A DNA stretch of 64,000 nucleotides from Clostridiales bacterium (GCA_022785125.1 JALFRA010000036.1:41060-105059), one strand, 5' to 3'. Positions 39,682-48,843 are shown, numbered from the stretch's first letter. Made by a program: numbers and translations. The notes: a model not told the origin generated them from the sequence alone.

Positions 39682-40902
39682 TTACTTATTCAGCTTACCC
39701 TGGTCGCGGAGGGCGAGAACGGTGTCAGGCAGGCCCCACAGGTTGATGAAGCCGGTGGCGTCGTTCTGGTTGTAGTCGCTCTCCTGGAAGGTAACGATGT
39801 CCTCAGAGTAGAGGGTCTCGGGAGAGGTGACGCCGGAGGTGATGATGTTGCCCTTGTACAGCTTCAGCTTCACCTGGCCGGTAACGTGCTTCTGAGTCTC
39901 GGTGGCAAAGGCGGACAGGGCCTCCCGCAGGGGGGTGAACCACTTGCCGTTGTACACCAGGTCGGCGAAGTCCACCGCCAGCTTGCTCTTCATGTGGGCG
40001 GTATCCTTGTCGATGGTGATCATCTCCAGCACCTCGTGGGCCCGGTACAGGATGGCGCCGCCGGGAGTCTCATACACGCCCCGGTCCTTCATGCCGGTCA
40101 TCCGGTTCTCCACGATGTCCAGCAGGCCGATGCCGTTGTCGCCGCCCAGCTTGTTCAGCTTGCGGATGATATCGGAGGACTTCATCTTCTCGCCGTCCAC
40201 AGCCACGGGCCAGCCCTTCTCAAAGGCGATGGTCACATAGGTGGGGGCGTCGGGGGCCATGACGGGAGACACGCCCATCTCCAGGAAGCCGGGCTTGTCG
40301 TACTGAGGCTCGCTGGCGGGGTCCTCCAGGTCCAGGCCCTCATGGGACAGGTGCCACAGGTTCTTGTCCTTGGAGTAGCTGGTCTCGCGGTTGATCTTCA
40401 GAGGCACGTTATGAGCCTCGGCGTAGTCGATCTCCTCGTTCCGGCTCTTGATGTCCCACTCACGCCAGGGGGCGATGATCTTCATCTCGGGAGCAAAGCG
40501 CTTGATGGCCAGCTCGAAGCGGATCTGGTCGTTGCCCTTGCCGGTGCAGCCGTGGGCAATGGCGTCGGCCCCTTCCTTCTTGGCGATGTCCACCAGGCCC
40601 TTGGCGATGACAGGCCGGGCAAAGGCGGTGCCCAGCAGATAGTCCTCATACTTGGCGCCCATCTGCATGGAGGGGATGATGACGTCGTCCACCATCTCGT
40701 CCACCAGATCCATGACGTACAGCTTGGAGGCGCCGGTCTTGATGGCCTTCTCCTCCAGGCCCTCCAACTCGTCGTTCTGGCCCACGTCGCCGGCCACCGC
40801 GATGATCTCAGGGTTGCCGTAGTTTTCCTTCAGCCAGGGGATAATGATGGATGTATCCAGACCGCCGGAATAGGCGAGTACCACTTTTTTAATGTCAGCC
40901 AT
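39682..40902 (-). CDS. argG: Argininosuccinate synthase
   Basis: A 406-residue ATP-dependent ligase joining citrulline and aspartate. [17 protein letters not shown] at residue 9 is the ATP pyrophosphatase loop; [14 protein letters not shown] follows. First gene of the operon. ATG 40902 has GGAGG eight bases upstream. Its promoter is at 40935-40963 with a candidate arginine-repressor site immediately upstream of the -35 box. Confidence 0.97.
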   Translation of the reverse strand: MADIKKVVLAYSGGLDTSIIIPWLKENYGNPEIIAVAGDVGQNDELEGLEEKAIKTGASKLYVMDLVDEMVDDVIIPSMQMGAKYEDYLLGTAFARPVIAKGLVDIAKKEGADAIAHGCTGKGNDQIRFELAIKRFAPEMKIIAPWREWDIKSRNEEIDYAEAHNVPLKINRETSYSKDKNLWHLSHEGLDLEDPASEPQYDKPGFLEMGVSPVMAPDAPTYVTIAFEKGWPVAVDGEKMKSSDIIRKLNKLGGDNGIGLLDIVENRMTGMKDRGVYETPGGAILYRAHEVLEMITIDKDTAHMKSKLAVDFADLVYNGKWFTPLREALSAFATETQKHVTGQVKLKLYKGNIITSGVTSPETLYSEDIVTFQESDYNQNDATGFINLWGLPDTVLALRDQGKLNK

Positions 40903-40934
40903 GGTAAAAACCTCCGTTTGTTTTTGTTGGACAC

Positions 40935-40963
40935 AGTGTACCATAGCCTGGATGAAATTGCAA
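40935..40963 (-). promoter_or_regulatory. Promoter of the arginine operon
   Basis: TTGCAA (40963-40958) and TACACT (40940-40935) on the minus strand, 17-base spacer. Confidence 0.7.
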
Positions 40964-40972
40964 GTATCAATC

Positions 40973-40986
40973 CGCATAAATATGCG
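40973..40986. promoter_or_regulatory. ARG-box-like palindrome
   Basis: CGCATAAATATGCG, a perfect 14-bp palindrome ten bases upstream of the -35 box. It resembles the ArgR half-site pattern with AT-rich centre. A second inverted repeat AATATTCA/TGAATATT lies at 41031-41054 and could be a further box or the glgB terminator. Confidence 0.5.
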
Positions 40987-41043
40987 TATTTTTTCCTCTG
41001 TACTTGGGGATTGTTTTGGGTATTGTGTATAATATTCAGTAAA

Positions 41044-42819
41044 TTATGAATATTTGTATGATTCCATGCAGTACAACTGCCCAGAATACGGCGGCAGGCA
41101 TACCGTCAGCACACCACCGGTGGGTCTGTGCTGCTCTTCCTCCGGCGTGGAGCCGGCGAAGCGCTGCCAGTCGGTATGGAGAAGCAGTCTCACCCCTGCC
41201 GTGGCGGGCAGTTGGTACTGCCGGGCCTGGTCGCTGAAGTTAAAGAGAGCGGCCAACCGCTCCCCACCTCCCTGACGCTGGATGGCATAGACGCAGGATG
41301 CCTCCCAGCCGCAGTCCAGCCATGCGAAGCCCTCAGGCCGATAGTCCCACCTGGAGAGAGCGGGATGGTCCAAATAGATGTGGTTCAGTGCCGCCATGTA
41401 GTGGTAGAAGGCATCGTGAATGGGGAAGTCCCGCAGCAGCCAGTCCTGCTCCCGTTTCTCGTCCCACTCCCGGAAATGGCCGATCTCGTTGCCCATGAAG
41501 TTGAGCTTCTTTCCCGGATGGACCATCATATAGAGGTACAGTGCCCTGGCCTGGGGAAACTTGCCGTCATAGTCACCATACATCTTCTGCAAAATGGTGG
41601 CCTTGCCGTGGACCACCTCATCATGAGACAGGGGCAGCAGATAGCGCGCCTGGGAAAAATAGTGCATGGAAAAGGTAAGCTGGTGGCGCCGGGCAGGCCG
41701 CTGATCCGGCGGCGTCTGGAAATAGGACAAGGTATCGTGCATCCACCCCATGTCCCACTTGTAGTCAAAGCCCAGTCCCCCCTGCTCCACCGGAGCGGTG
41801 ACCTTGGGGAAGTTGGTGGAGTCCTCCGCCGCCAGAATACAGCCGGGATATAGTTCCTTCAGGCCCCGGTTCATGGTACGCAGGAAGGCCACGCCGTCCC
41901 CGTTCACTCCACGGGCCTCATCCCCCTGCCAGTACAGGATGCGACTGATGGCGTCCATCCGCAGGCCGTCAAAGTGGAACACCTCCAACCAGTACCGGGC
42001 ACAGGACTGGAGGAAGGAACGCACCTCCCCCCGGGAGTGCATGAAATTATGGCTCCCCCACTCGCTGACCTTTACATCCTGATGGGGATATTCGTAGAGC
42101 GCATCGCCGTCATATCTGGCCAGGCCGTAGTCGTCCACTGCGAAATGCGCGGGCACAAAGTCTAAAATGACCCCGATCCCGGCCTGGTGGAGCCGGTCAA
42201 CCAGTATCATCAGCTCCCTGGCGGTGCCGTACCGGCTGGTGGGGGCGTAAAAGCCGGTGATCTGGTAACCCCAGCTCTCGTCGCAGGGATGCTCACTGAG
42301 AGGAAGCAACTCCACATAGTTGTAGCCGCACTCCTTCACATAGTCGATGAGGGGCTGGGCAAGCTCATCGTAACGGTACCAGCCGCCGTCCGGTTTCCGC
42401 CGCCAGGAGCCCAGGTGAAGCTCGTAGATGTTCAGCGGTTCCTCCCTCCGGTCGCTCCGCTGCGCCATCCACGCCTTATCCTCAAAAGTATACGCTCCCA
42501 GATCCCGCACCACCGAGCATTGGCCTGGCCGCAGCTCCATGCCGTAGCCGTAGGGGTCGCAGTGATCGGTATAACCTCCGTCCCGGCGGTAGATGCGGTA
42601 CTGATAGCAGTCCCCTGGCTTTACATGATCCGCCCACACCTCATAAAAATTGCCGTCATGGACCCGCACCATGGGCAGTTCCCGTCCGCCGTGGAGCAGC
42701 ACCACCCCCGCCGCTGAGGGCGCAAAGGTGCGGAACATCCAGCGCTCTCCCTCCCGATGGGCCCCCAGATAGCGGTATGCGTCAAAGCACTGTCCAGTAT
42801 AAAATGCGTAGTAATCCAT
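41044..42819 (-). CDS. glgB: 1,4-alpha-glucan branching enzyme
   Basis: A 591-residue GH13 branching enzyme forming alpha-1,6 links in glycogen. An N-terminal CBM48-like domain (residues 15-95) precedes the barrel. Catalytic residues are the Asp in FDGLRMDAISRILY, the Glu in CILAAEDSTNFP and the third acid in LPLSHDEVVHGK. NIYELHLGSW and HFREWDEKREQDWLL are typical. It is shorter than E. coli GlgB, lacking the extra N-terminal domain. ATG 42819 follows GAAAGGGAGCC. No other glycogen gene is nearby. Confidence 0.95.
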   Translation of the reverse strand: MDYYAFYTGQCFDAYRYLGAHREGERWMFRTFAPSAAGVVLLHGGRELPMVRVHDGNFYEVWADHVKPGDCYQYRIYRRDGGYTDHCDPYGYGMELRPGQCSVVRDLGAYTFEDKAWMAQRSDRREEPLNIYELHLGSWRRKPDGGWYRYDELAQPLIDYVKECGYNYVELLPLSEHPCDESWGYQITGFYAPTSRYGTARELMILVDRLHQAGIGVILDFVPAHFAVDDYGLARYDGDALYEYPHQDVKVSEWGSHNFMHSRGEVRSFLQSCARYWLEVFHFDGLRMDAISRILYWQGDEARGVNGDGVAFLRTMNRGLKELYPGCILAAEDSTNFPKVTAPVEQGGLGFDYKWDMGWMHDTLSYFQTPPDQRPARRHQLTFSMHYFSQARYLLPLSHDEVVHGKATILQKMYGDYDGKFPQARALYLYMMVHPGKKLNFMGNEIGHFREWDEKREQDWLLRDFPIHDAFYHYMAALNHIYLDHPALSRWDYRPEGFAWLDCGWEASCVYAIQRQGGGERLAALFNFSDQARQYQLPATAGVRLLLHTDWQRFAGSTPEEEQHRPTGGVLTVCLPPYSGQLYCMESYKYS

Positions 42820-42922
42820 AGCTTGGCTCCCTTTCTCTCCGATGCTTCGGCGGCTATTACATAACACCGTAATTCTATCATTGTTTGATTCCTTTATCCA
42901 GTGTGTCGGTGAAAGATTTTAT

Positions 42923-42951
42923 TTTACACCAGACGAAAAAAGCGATATAAT
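42923..42951 (+). promoter_or_regulatory. Promoter of the metal ABC importer
   Basis: TTTACA (42923-42928) and TATAAT (42946-42951), 17-base spacer. No clear Zur or MntR palindrome recognised. Confidence 0.7.
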
Positions 42952-42992
42952 AAGGTGTTATGATAAAACAACTCAACTGTAAGGGGAACCAC

Positions 42993-43907
42993 ATGAAAAA
43001 ACTGCTTGCGCCCCTGTGCGCTCTTGGCCTGCTGCTCTCCGCCTGCGGACAGCCCGCCGCCTCCCAGGACGAAGATACCCTCCACATCGTAGCCACCACC
43101 TACCCGGTCTACCTCTTCACCACCGCGGTGACCGAGGGCGCGGAGGGTGTGGAGGTGAGCCTGCTGGTAAATCAGCAGACCTCCTGTCTCCACGACTACA
43201 CCCTCACCGTGGCCGACATGAAGGCCATCGAGGGGGCCGACATCATCGTCATGAACGGCGCCGGATTGGAGGACTTTATGGACGACGCCCTTTCCACCTC
43301 CTCGGCTCAGATCATCGACTGTTCCGAAGGGACGGATCTGCTCCCCGCCCAGGGTCATGAAGGCCACGACCATGACACAGAATATGACCCCCATATCTGG
43401 ATGGATGCCACCTACGCCAGTCTTATGCTCAGCCAGATCTCCCAGTCTCTGAGTGAACTGGACAGCGCCAATGGCGACCTTTACACCCAGAACGAGAGCG
43501 CCGCCCAGACCGCGCTGACGGAGGCGGATCTCAGCTGGCGGGAGGCGCTGGAGCCCTATAAGGGACGCTCCATTGTCACCTTCCACGATGGATTCCAATA
43601 CTTTGCCAATGCGATGGGCCTAACCATCTTTAAGGCCATTGAAGAGGAGGAGGGTTCCACCGCCTCCGCTCAGGAGCTGACTGAGATCGCGGATGCCATC
43701 AAGCTGACCCAGAAATATGACCTGGGGACCATGCCCATCTTTACCGAGGTCAATGGGTCTACCGCCTCCGCCGACACCATCGCCCGGGAGGTGGGCTGTC
43801 AGGTCTATCAGCTGGATATGATTATGAGCGGCAACGGTACCGGCATACAGCCCTATCTGGATGCCATGCAGCAAAATGTAGACACATTGGTGGAGGCGTT
43901 GGCATGA
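42993..43907 (+). CDS. Metal ABC transporter substrate-binding lipoprotein (ZnuA-like)
   Basis: A 304-residue cluster A-I binding protein. Signal peptide MKKLLAPLCALGLLLSAC ends in lipobox LSAC. HDYTLTVADMKAIEGADIIV and a His/Asp-rich loop (GHEGHDHDTEYDPHIWMD) are typical of zinc-binding members; FHDGFQYFANAMGL and TEVNGSTASADTIAREVG complete the pattern. It should capture Zn2+ (or Mn2+) outside the membrane. ATG 42993 follows AAGGGG. It overlaps the ATPase gene by four bases. Confidence 0.93.
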   Translation: MKKLLAPLCALGLLLSACGQPAASQDEDTLHIVATTYPVYLFTTAVTEGAEGVEVSLLVNQQTSCLHDYTLTVADMKAIEGADIIVMNGAGLEDFMDDALSTSSAQIIDCSEGTDLLPAQGHEGHDHDTEYDPHIWMDATYASLMLSQISQSLSELDSANGDLYTQNESAAQTALTEADLSWREALEPYKGRSIVTFHDGFQYFANAMGLTIFKAIEEEEGSTASAQELTEIADAIKLTQKYDLGTMPIFTEVNGSTASADTIAREVGCQVYQLDMIMSGNGTGIQPYLDAMQQNVDTLVEALA

Positions 43908-44674
43908 GCGTACACAAACACGGTGATTCCGGCCCCGGCTGCGCCGGCTCCTGCTGCCTCAAGGTAGCCGACCTGGGAGTCAATTTCGGCACTGAAGAGG
44001 TCCTCCACGACGTATCCTTCCACCTCCACTGCGGGGAGATCGTGGCCCTCATCGGCCCCAACGGAGCGGGTAAGAGTTCCCTCTTCCGCACCATCCTGGG
44101 CCAGGTCCCCCACACCGGAGTCATTGAGTTTCAGCGGGCGGGGGGCGACAAGACCCGGCCCCTCATCGGCTATGTGCCCCAGTCCCCCAGCTTCGACCGT
44201 GGGGACCCGGTGAGCGTGTTTGATTTCTTCTCCGCCGCCATCTCCAAATGGCCTGTATTCCTGCCCTCCCCCAAAAAGCTGCGGGAGCGGGTATCCCAAT
44301 GCCTGGCCCGGGTCCACGGGGATTCTCTCATCGATAAACGGATGGGCGCCCTGTCCGGCGGCGAGCTCCAGCGGGTGCTGCTGGCTCTGGCGCTGGAACC
44401 CTTGCCCCATATCCTGATCCTGGACGAGCCTCTTTCCGGTGTGGACGTGGACGGCGAGAAGCAGCTGCTGGATATGCTGGACGAGATCCGTACCCGGTTT
44501 GACCTGTCCATTCTGCTGTCCACCCACGACTTTGCCACCCTGGACCAGTACGCCGACAAGGTGATCCTGCTGAAAAGCCAGGTGCTTAAGGTGGGACCAC
44601 CGGACGAGGTCCTGTCCTCTCCCGAATTTCAGGAGGTCTTTCATCTGGCCCTCAGGAAAGGGGGACGCAGCTGA
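43904..44674 (+). CDS. Metal ABC transporter ATP-binding protein (ZnuC-like)
   Basis: A 256-residue ABC ATPase. Walker A GPNGAGKSSLFRTIL (about residue 50), Q-loop YVPQSPSFDRG, signature LSGGELQRVLLALAL, Walker B ILILDEPLSGVD and the switch histidine LLSTHDF are all intact. It powers the adjacent permease. The start overlaps the binding protein gene (ATGA) and the stop overlaps the permease start by one base. Confidence 0.96.
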   Translation: MSVHKHGDSGPGCAGSCCLKVADLGVNFGTEEVLHDVSFHLHCGEIVALIGPNGAGKSSLFRTILGQVPHTGVIEFQRAGGDKTRPLIGYVPQSPSFDRGDPVSVFDFFSAAISKWPVFLPSPKKLRERVSQCLARVHGDSLIDKRMGALSGGELQRVLLALALEPLPHILILDEPLSGVDVDGEKQLLDMLDEIRTRFDLSILLSTHDFATLDQYADKVILLKSQVLKVGPPDEVLSSPEFQEVFHLALRKGGRS

Positions 44675-45522
44675 TGGAACTGTGGTATTCCCTGGTGGAG
44701 CTGCTCCCCTTCGAGTGGGCGGCCCCCGGCACCATGTACTTTATGAAAAACGCCCTGCTGGCGGTACTGGTCATCTCCCCCCTGTTCGGCCTGCTGTCCA
44801 CCATGGTGGTCACCAACCGGATGAGCTTCTTCTCCGACGCCCTGGGCCACTCCGCCTTTACCGGCATCGCCATCGGCACTCTGTGCGGTATGGCCGACCC
44901 CATGTGGGCCGCCATTCTGCTGGCCGCAGCCTTTGCCCTGCTCTTTACCTACGTTCAGCGCAAGTCCAACATGGCCAGTGATACGGTGATTGGTGTGTTC
45001 TCCTCCACCGCCGTGGCTTTGGGTATCTTTATCGCCACCTTTGACAGCGGCAGCTTTACCAAGTTCAACAGCCTGCTCATCGGTGATATCCTCAGCGTGG
45101 AGCCGGGAAAGATCGCCCTGCTGGCGGTCATCCTGCTGGTCGTGGTGGTACTTTGGCTGTGCTCCTTCAACGGACTGATGCTCTCTTCCATCCACCCCAC
45201 CCTGGCTGACAGCCGGGGCGTCAAGGTGTTCTGGCAGAAGGCTATCTTCTCCATGGCCATTGCCGTGGTGGTCACCGTGTCCATGACCTGGGTGGGCCTG
45301 CTGGTCATCAACTCCCTGCTGGTCCTGCCCGCCGCCGCCGCCCGGAACCTGGCCCGCAATATGCGCCAGTTCCATCTGATCTCCATTCTGGCCGCGGTGG
45401 TGGCCGGGATCGCCGGACTCATGACCTCCTATGAGCTGAGCTCCTCCGCAGGCGCCTCCATTACCCTGTACCTGGCCCTGTGGTTTGCCATCACCTTCCT
45501 GCTGCGGAAAAAGCGGATGTAA
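44674..45522 (+). CDS. Metal ABC transporter permease (ZnuB-like)
   Basis: A 282-residue membrane protein of the ABC-3 family with about eight transmembrane helices. TNRMSFFSDALGHSAFTGIA is the conserved cytoplasmic loop region and LVINSLLVLPAAAARNLARN another family signature. It forms the channel for Zn2+/Mn2+ with the two preceding proteins. A strong terminator follows. Confidence 0.95.
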   Translation: MELWYSLVELLPFEWAAPGTMYFMKNALLAVLVISPLFGLLSTMVVTNRMSFFSDALGHSAFTGIAIGTLCGMADPMWAAILLAAAFALLFTYVQRKSNMASDTVIGVFSSTAVALGIFIATFDSGSFTKFNSLLIGDILSVEPGKIALLAVILLVVVVLWLCSFNGLMLSSIHPTLADSRGVKVFWQKAIFSMAIAVVVTVSMTWVGLLVINSLLVLPAAAARNLARNMRQFHLISILAAVVAGIAGLMTSYELSSSAGASITLYLALWFAITFLLRKKRM

Positions 45523-45531
45523 CGGTTTTGG

Positions 45532-45563
45532 GCTCCGGAGAGGTCCCCCTCTCCGGAGCTTTT
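45532..45563 (+). terminator. Terminator of the metal importer operon
   Basis: GCTCCGGAGAGG (45532-45543) pairs with CCTCTCCGGAGC (45548-45559), followed by TTTT. Confidence 0.9.
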
Positions 45564-45609
45564 GACCAAATCCACACCCAAACTTGATCAAAGCTTTACC
45601 TCCCTCCTC

Positions 45610-45638
45610 TTGTTCTTTACCAGACTTACGCGTATACT
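45610..45638 (+). promoter_or_regulatory. Promoter of the 21-codon gene
   Basis: TTGTTC (45610-45615) and TATACT (45633-45638), 17-base spacer. It lies downstream of the importer terminator, so it is an independent unit. Confidence 0.7.
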
Positions 45639-45679
45639 GAGTACAGATCAAACAACAGGCAGGGAGGTGAAGCAATCCT

Positions 45680-45745
45680 ATGTACAACGATGTAGATGAA
45701 CTGATTTTCGGCGGCAATGAGCAGGTCGTTTCCAGCGAGCGATAA
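45680..45745 (+). CDS. Self-contained 21-residue small protein or small RNA gene
   Basis: ATG 45680, preceded by GGGAGGTGAAG (12-base spacing, somewhat long), encodes MYNDVDELIFGGNEQVVSSE then R, and stops at 45745. It has its own promoter (45610-45638) and terminator (45770-45793), giving a transcript of about 150 bases. No membrane segment or signal; acidic. It could be a small functional protein, or the transcript could act as RNA. No family recognised. Confidence 0.5.
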   Translation: MYNDVDELIFGGNEQVVSSER

Positions 45746-45769
45746 GTCCTTTCCACCAACGGACAAGAA

Positions 45770-45793
45770 CCACACCTTCGGGTGTGGATTTTT
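45770..45793 (+). terminator. UUCG-type terminator of the 21-codon gene
   Basis: CCACACC - TTCG - GGTGTGG (45770-45787) followed by ATTTTT. A classical stable tetraloop terminator. Confidence 0.9.
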
Positions 45794-45888
45794 GCATTTT
45801 ATCGGAAAATTTAAGAAATTTTAATGACAGTCTGCCGTAACATATGGTAGCCTATAGAATAGAACACAGAAAGACGAGGCGACGCACT

Positions 45889-46569
45889 GTGAAGAATTCC
45901 CGAAAATGGCTCCCAGCCCTGCTGCTTGCCATCCTCCTGCTGGGCGGCAGCGGACTGTTACTCTGGAAAACCGGCTTCTTCTCCTCACTGGGCTCGTTGG
46001 ATGCCATGCGGGCTTACATTTCCCGATTTACTCCCTTTTCTCACCTGTTTTACTTTTTGATTCAACTGTTGGGCGTAGTGGTAGCCCCCATCCCCAGCAA
46101 TGTTACCGCTCTGGCCGGCGCGCTGCTGTTCGGTACCTGGCCCGCCTTTCTCCTTACTTGGGCGGCAGTTGTCGTGGGCTCGGTTGTGGTATTTTGGCTG
46201 GCACGGGTGCTGGGTCAGCGGTTCGTGGATAGGCTGGTCAGTCAGAAGGTGTCGGAAAAATATCTGGACATCATCCGCCGCAAGCGGGATGTGTTTCTTT
46301 TCCTGGCCTTCCTCTTTCCCTTTTTCCCCGACGATCTGCTGTGTATCCTGGCCGGTCTCACCGATATCCCCCTGAAGCGGTTCTGCGTTCTGGTGCTGGT
46401 AGCCCGCCCCTGGGGACTGCTGGTGTCCTGTCTGGTGGGCGGCTCGGTGCTGGCCATTCCCTACTGGGCCATGGCTCTGTTGGGCGCTGCGGGACTGTCC
46501 GTCTTCCTGATCTGTATGAAATACGGCGACCGCTGGGAGCAGAAGCTGCTGGAGCACTTTAAAAAATGA
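45889..46569 (+). CDS. DedA/VTT-domain (TVP38/TMEM64-type) membrane protein
   Basis: A 226-residue integral membrane protein. After an N-terminal anchor (LPALLLAILLLGGSGLLL) comes the SNARE-associated/VTT domain: VVVAPIPSNVTALAGALLFG, WLARVLGQRFVDRLV and FPFFPDDLLCILAGLTDI (conserved FxPxxPxD-type loop). The family acts in lipid scrambling or undecaprenyl-phosphate recycling and proton-driven transport. GTG 45889 follows GAGGCGACG; an upstream in-frame ATG at 45844 is within the leader. It overlaps the next gene by four bases. Confidence 0.9.
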   Translation: MKNSRKWLPALLLAILLLGGSGLLLWKTGFFSSLGSLDAMRAYISRFTPFSHLFYFLIQLLGVVVAPIPSNVTALAGALLFGTWPAFLLTWAAVVVGSVVVFWLARVLGQRFVDRLVSQKVSEKYLDIIRRKRDVFLFLAFLFPFFPDDLLCILAGLTDIPLKRFCVLVLVARPWGLLVSCLVGGSVLAIPYWAMALLGAAGLSVFLICMKYGDRWEQKLLEHFKK

Positions 46570-47216
46570 GGCGTATTCTGTGGTTTCCGCTTTTGGAGGG
46601 CTGTCTCTACCTGACCTTCCTCAGTCTGGACCTGTTCCGGCCGAACAGCGGATGGGATATTCCAGTCAAATATCTCTCCATCCTGCTGTGCTTCTGTTTT
46701 GTCCTTTGGGCCGGACAGCGGCGGGACGGTCTGCTGATGAAAATCGCCCTGGGCTTTACCCTGTTGGCCGACCTGTTCCTGCTGATACTGGACCGTTGGT
46801 ACCTGGTGGGGGTAGCCTGTTTCTGTGTCGTGCAGCTGCTTTATATGACCCGCATCGCCAAGCTGCGGCCGGAAAAGCTGCCTCTGCGGCTGGCTTTGCG
46901 GGGCTTGCTGGCCGTTGCCGCCCTGATGATAGCCTGGCGGCTGGGCGCGCTGGACGGGCTGACCGCCCTCTCCCTCTTTTATTTCTCTCAGCTCGTCTGC
47001 AATGCGCTGGAAAGTCTCAGCCTGGGCGCTCCCTTCCGGGGCTTTTCCCTGGGGCTGTTTCTCTTTTTGGGGTGCGATCTCTGCGTGGGGCTGCAAAACC
47101 TGTCCGCCTGGTTCCCGGCGGCAGGCGGTCCCCTGGTGGAGTTTGCCCAGGTTGGGATGTGGCTGTTCTATCTGCCCTCCCAGGTTTTGATCTCTCTGTC
47201 TGTCAAAAGGAAGTGA
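46566..47216 (+). CDS. YhhN/TMEM86-like membrane protein (putative lysoplasmalogenase family)
   Basis: A 216-residue protein with about eight transmembrane segments. GFTLLADLFLLILD and LFLFLGCDLCVGLQN carry the paired acidic residues in membrane helices typical of YhhN-type lysoplasmalogenases, which hydrolyse vinyl-ether lysolipids; clostridia make plasmalogens, so the role is plausible. The family match is by pattern and should be tested. Coupled to the VTT gene by an ATGA overlap and followed by the DUF1461 gene after four bases. Confidence 0.65.
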   Translation: MRRILWFPLLEGCLYLTFLSLDLFRPNSGWDIPVKYLSILLCFCFVLWAGQRRDGLLMKIALGFTLLADLFLLILDRWYLVGVACFCVVQLLYMTRIAKLRPEKLPLRLALRGLLAVAALMIAWRLGALDGLTALSLFYFSQLVCNALESLSLGAPFRGFSLGLFLFLGCDLCVGLQNLSAWFPAAGGPLVEFAQVGMWLFYLPSQVLISLSVKRK

Positions 47217-47220
47217 TCCC

Positions 47221-47871
47221 ATGCGGCTGCCCAAAGCAGTTACCGCTCTGGCCGCTCTGCTGCTGGCCCTGCTGATCCTCAGTTTTTCCATTGCGGTCCC
47301 CATTCTGTTCCGCCCGTTCTACTATATCCAGATCGATATGCTGGACCTGCCTGAGCGCACCGGCTGGTCGAAGGAGATCATTCGGGAGGCCTATGATGAG
47401 GTGCTGGATTTCTGCGTTTTAGGCAAACCCTTCGGCACCGGCCAGTTGGTCTGGTCGGAATCAGGTTACAGCCATTTTGCCGATGTGCGGGGGCTGTTTC
47501 TGCTGGACTTCTGGGTGCTGGGGATCAGCGCCGCCGCCTGCCTGCTTCTTCTGATCCTCCGTCTTGGAAAGCAGTGGGTCTACAGGCCCCTGCTGGGGCA
47601 CGGTCCCGGCTTTTGGGCCGGCGCGACCGCCGGCGGGCTGGTGCTGATATTGGCCGGTCTGGCCGCTCTGGACTTTAACCGGGCCTTTGTGATCTTTCAC
47701 GCCATTTTCTTCCCTGGGAAAGACAACTGGATCTTTAATCCCGCCACCGACCAGATCATTCTGATCATGCCGGAGGCGTTTTTCTGCAACTGCGCCATCC
47801 TCATCGGGGTTGTGCTTCTGACCTGCTGTACAGCCCTGATCCTCACCGATCTCCTCCGCAGGAAAAAATAA
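47221..47871 (+). CDS. TIGR01906/DUF1461 family integral membrane protein
   Basis: A 216-residue membrane protein with an N-terminal anchor, three further helices and two conserved external segments: HFADVRGLF (after the first loop) and FHAIFFPGKDNWIFNPATDQ followed by MPEAFF. These match the DUF1461 family of unknown function. It is the last gene of a three-gene membrane-protein operon ended by a strong terminator. Confidence 0.88.
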   Translation: MRLPKAVTALAALLLALLILSFSIAVPILFRPFYYIQIDMLDLPERTGWSKEIIREAYDEVLDFCVLGKPFGTGQLVWSESGYSHFADVRGLFLLDFWVLGISAAACLLLLILRLGKQWVYRPLLGHGPGFWAGATAGGLVLILAGLAALDFNRAFVIFHAIFFPGKDNWIFNPATDQIILIMPEAFFCNCAILIGVVLLTCCTALILTDLLRRKK

Positions 47872-47877
47872 GGTACA

Positions 47878-47907
47878 GGCCCGCCATTTTCAGATGGCGG
47901 GCCTTTT
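47878..47907 (+). terminator. Terminator after the membrane-protein operon
   Basis: GGCCCGCCAT (47878-47887) pairs with ATGGCGGGCC (47894-47903), followed by TTTT. Confidence 0.9.
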
Positions 47908-47987
47908 GCTCCGCACCAACCGGCCGGCCACACATAGAATGGAGCGGAAGGGAACTACCCCTTCAATATCTGCTAGGAGGTATTGCA

Positions 47988-48821
47988 ATGCCCGACAAAA
48001 TGATGCCCGGTCCGGTCCAGGATGCGGCCTGCATCCGGGAGGCCGTATGCATACACACGAAAAAGATCTACGATTCCTGTAAGGATAAGGACTGTATCGA
48101 AGATCTGCGTTTCTATCCCACCCAGAGTTCCCAGGCAGCCATCGAGCGCGCCGTCAGCATCAAAGCCGGCAAGGCCGAGCTGCTCTATGTGTACATCGAT
48201 GTGGAGCCGGTTGGATTCAACCGGGGCTTCTACACCGTTGACGTACGCTACTTCTACCGGGTCACCGCCGACGCCTTTGTGGGCGCCGCCCGGCCCGTGG
48301 AAGTCAGCGGCCTGTGCGTCTTTGACAAGCGGGTGATCCTGTTCGGCAGCGAAGGCACCGCCAAGATCTTCTCCTCTCAGACCTCGCTGGAGGGTCTGGA
48401 TGAGCAGATGCTCCGCCAAAGCAACCTGCCCACCGCCGTGGTGGAGGTGGTGGACCCCATCGTCCTCAACATGAAGCTGGTGGACGTGTGTGAATGCCAT
48501 CCCTGCGACTGCGAGCTGTCCGACGTCCCCCCCTGCATCTGCGGCTGCTTCAACAGCGAGCTGTGCTGCGGCAGCCAGGGCAAGCGGATCTATGTCACCC
48601 TGGGCCAGTTCTCCATCATCCGGCTGGAGCGGGATTCCCAGCTCCTTATGCCGGTGTACGACTACTGTATGCCCGAGAAGGAGTGCGCCTGCGGCGGCGG
48701 CGAGGAGGACCCCTGCGAGATCTTCCGCCATGTGAAGTTCCCCGTCAACGAGTTCTTCCCCCCCAGCAACCCCACCCCCGGCGGCGACTGCCACCCTCAG
48801 CTGAAGGGCTGCTGCTCCTGA
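47988..48821 (+). CDS. Cysteine-rich conserved protein, possible spore-surface component
   Basis: A 277-residue protein with 22 or so cysteines concentrated in three places: the start (CIREAVCIHTKKIYDSCKDK, then DC), the middle (VCECHPCDCELSDVPPCICG, then CF) and the end (CMPEKECACGGG; CHPQLKGCC). The interior looks like a repeated beta domain (YVYIDVEPVGFNRGFYTVDV). No signal peptide. Proteins of this kind are widespread in spore-forming Clostridia and a coat role is plausible from composition, but I do not recognise a named family. Own terminator downstream. Confidence 0.7.
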   Translation: MPDKMMPGPVQDAACIREAVCIHTKKIYDSCKDKDCIEDLRFYPTQSSQAAIERAVSIKAGKAELLYVYIDVEPVGFNRGFYTVDVRYFYRVTADAFVGAARPVEVSGLCVFDKRVILFGSEGTAKIFSSQTSLEGLDEQMLRQSNLPTAVVEVVDPIVLNMKLVDVCECHPCDCELSDVPPCICGCFNSELCCGSQGKRIYVTLGQFSIIRLERDSQLLMPVYDYCMPEKECACGGGEEDPCEIFRHVKFPVNEFFPPSNPTPGGDCHPQLKGCCS

Positions 48822-48843
48822 TCTTCCCCCATCCCTTCGTACC

